This document shows positions 6,013 to 6,776 of a stretch of DNA of 6,776 nucleotides, one piece after another (positions within the stretch are counted from its first letter, which is position 1; every line of letters begins with the position of its first letter). Below the pieces are notes generated by a model. That model made no database searches. It was not told the origin of the DNA and saw nothing but the letters and a program-made list of their open reading frames with translations. A program made the position numbers and the translations under genes. Source of the stretch: a bacterium (GTDB lineage Bacteria; CAIJMQ01; JAADFP01); contig JALUVB010000254.1 in the NCBI GenBank assembly GCA_027021085.1, positions 1 to 6,776 on the forward strand. Reading direction: 5' to 3'.

Positions 6013-6776
6013 TCAGAACAATCCTATTGTATTCCCTTCCTCGTCTATATCCACATCCATGAAAGCAGCATGGGAAGGCAATCCCGGCATTGTGCGCATT
6101 TCTCCCAGAAGCGGATAGAGGAATCCTGCTCCCACACAGGCTCTTATGTCTCTCACCGGCACCCGGAATCCCCGCGGCACACCCTTGAGAGAAGGATCGT
6201 GGGAAAGGGAAAGGTGGGTTTTGGCCATGTTTATGGGGAACTTATCGTAACCCAGCCTGGTGTAAAGCTTTATTTTCTTCTCTGCCAGGGGAAGAAAGTC
6301 CACGCCATCTGCCCCATAAATCTGGCAGGCTATAGTTTCAATCTTTTCTTTGATGCCAAGCTCATCCGGGTAAAGCAGTTTCATCTGGTGCGGTTTCTCT
6401 GCCGCCTTTAAAACTTCTTTTGCCAATTCCACGGCCCCTTCTCCCCCCTTTGCCCAGCATTCTGAGATGGCTGCTCCATCGGCTCCTGCTTCCAGGGCCT
6501 TTTTTATGACCAATTCCAGTTCACGCGGGCTATCCGAAGTAAACCGGTTAACTGCCACCACGCAGGGTATGCCAAATTTCTTGACGATAGCTATATTCTT
6601 GGCCAGGTTCTCACATCCTTTTTCCAGGGCAGGAAGATTCTCCCTTTCTACCTCTGCCTTAATTTTAGAGTAAGACATGCCCGGTTTAAATACATAGGCT
6701 CCTCCGTGCATTTTCAGGGCTCTTACGGAAGCCACTACCACCCCGCAATCCACCTTCAAACCCGATTGCCTGCATT
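6013..6776 (-). CDS. fhs: Formate--tetrahydrofolate ligase, C-terminal part
   Basis: Formate--THF ligase (10-formyl-THF synthetase) joins formate to tetrahydrofolate with ATP in the cytosol. It feeds purine and methionine one-carbon pools and, in acetogens, the methyl branch of the Wood-Ljungdahl pathway. About 254 residues are visible, the last 45 percent or so of a protein that is usually about 555-560 long. Recognisable family segments are GLKVDCGVVVASVRALKMHGG (split here as GLKVDCG and RALKMHGG), GIPCVVAVNRFTSD, AISECWAKGGEGA, IYGADGV, FPINMAKTHLSLSHDP, GAGFLYPLLGEMRTMPGLP and the typical C-terminal ending GNTIGLF followed by TGA. The frame stays open to the window edge with family-like residues (CRQSGL) before the TTG at 6759, so that TTG is internal and the true start lies beyond 6776. 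No damage is seen in the visible part. No intrinsic terminator follows directly. Confidence 0.96.
   Translation of the reverse strand, partial: CRQSGLKVDCGVVVASVRALKMHGGAYVFKPGMSYSKIKAEVERENLPALEKGCENLAKNIAIVKKFGIPCVVAVNRFTSDSPRELELVIKKALEAGADGAAISECWAKGGEGAVELAKEVLKAAEKPHQMKLLYPDELGIKEKIETIACQIYGADGVDFLPLAEKKIKLYTRLGYDKFPINMAKTHLSLSHDPSLKGVPRGFRVPVRDIRACVGAGFLYPLLGEMRTMPGLPSHAAFMDVDIDEEGNTIGLF

Noticed and set aside
5980-6411. A 143-codon plus-strand open frame over the fhs 3' end.
   Set aside because: It overlaps the conserved C-terminus of formate--THF ligase on the opposite strand and looks unlike any protein family I know.
6757-6759. TTG as the start codon of the ligase gene.
   Set aside because: The frame stays open upstream and encodes residues that match the family before the TTG; the visible protein lacks the N-terminal half, so the gene is cut by the window edge.

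Overview
The window carries four protein-coding genes of a bacterium, all recognisable as conserved families: the replicative DNA polymerase III alpha subunit (dnaE, minus strand), a bifunctional NAD(P)HX epimerase/dehydratase (nnrDE type, plus strand), an archaemetzincin-like zinc protease (minus strand), and the C-terminal part of formate--tetrahydrofolate ligase (fhs, minus strand), which runs off the right edge. No RNA gene, CRISPR array, transposase or prophage gene is visible.

Organism: the presence of a DnaE-type Pol III marks it as bacterial. Fhs suggests active folate one-carbon metabolism and fits an anaerobe, but does not prove acetogenesis. Base composition is balanced by eye. Arginine is written mostly with AGG, AGA and CGG, and the proteins are rich in Lys and Glu, a style common in thermophilic or deep-branching anaerobic lineages. 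I cannot name a phylum from this.

Layout: positions 1-79 are the downstream flank of dnaE and start with a short palindromic element of the dispersed REP/dRS3-like type. dnaE occupies 80-3472. A 119-bp divergent intergenic region (3473-3591) separates it from nnrDE (3592-5163), and each side carries a plausible extended -10 promoter. nnrDE and the archaemetzincin (5194-5784) converge with only 30 bp between them. A 228-bp gap (5785-6012) holding a GC-rich inverted repeat lies between the archaemetzincin start and the fhs stop; fhs continues past 6776.

Functionally these are housekeeping genes (replication, repair of damaged nicotinamide cofactors, one-carbon metabolism) plus one accessory intracellular protease. 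They do not form an obvious pathway or operon. No new multigene system is visible. The points most worth a second look are the archaemetzincin in a bacterial setting, the partly eroded metal site in the DnaE PHP domain, the divergent promoter region with a near-leaderless dnaE, and the two non-coding inverted repeats.
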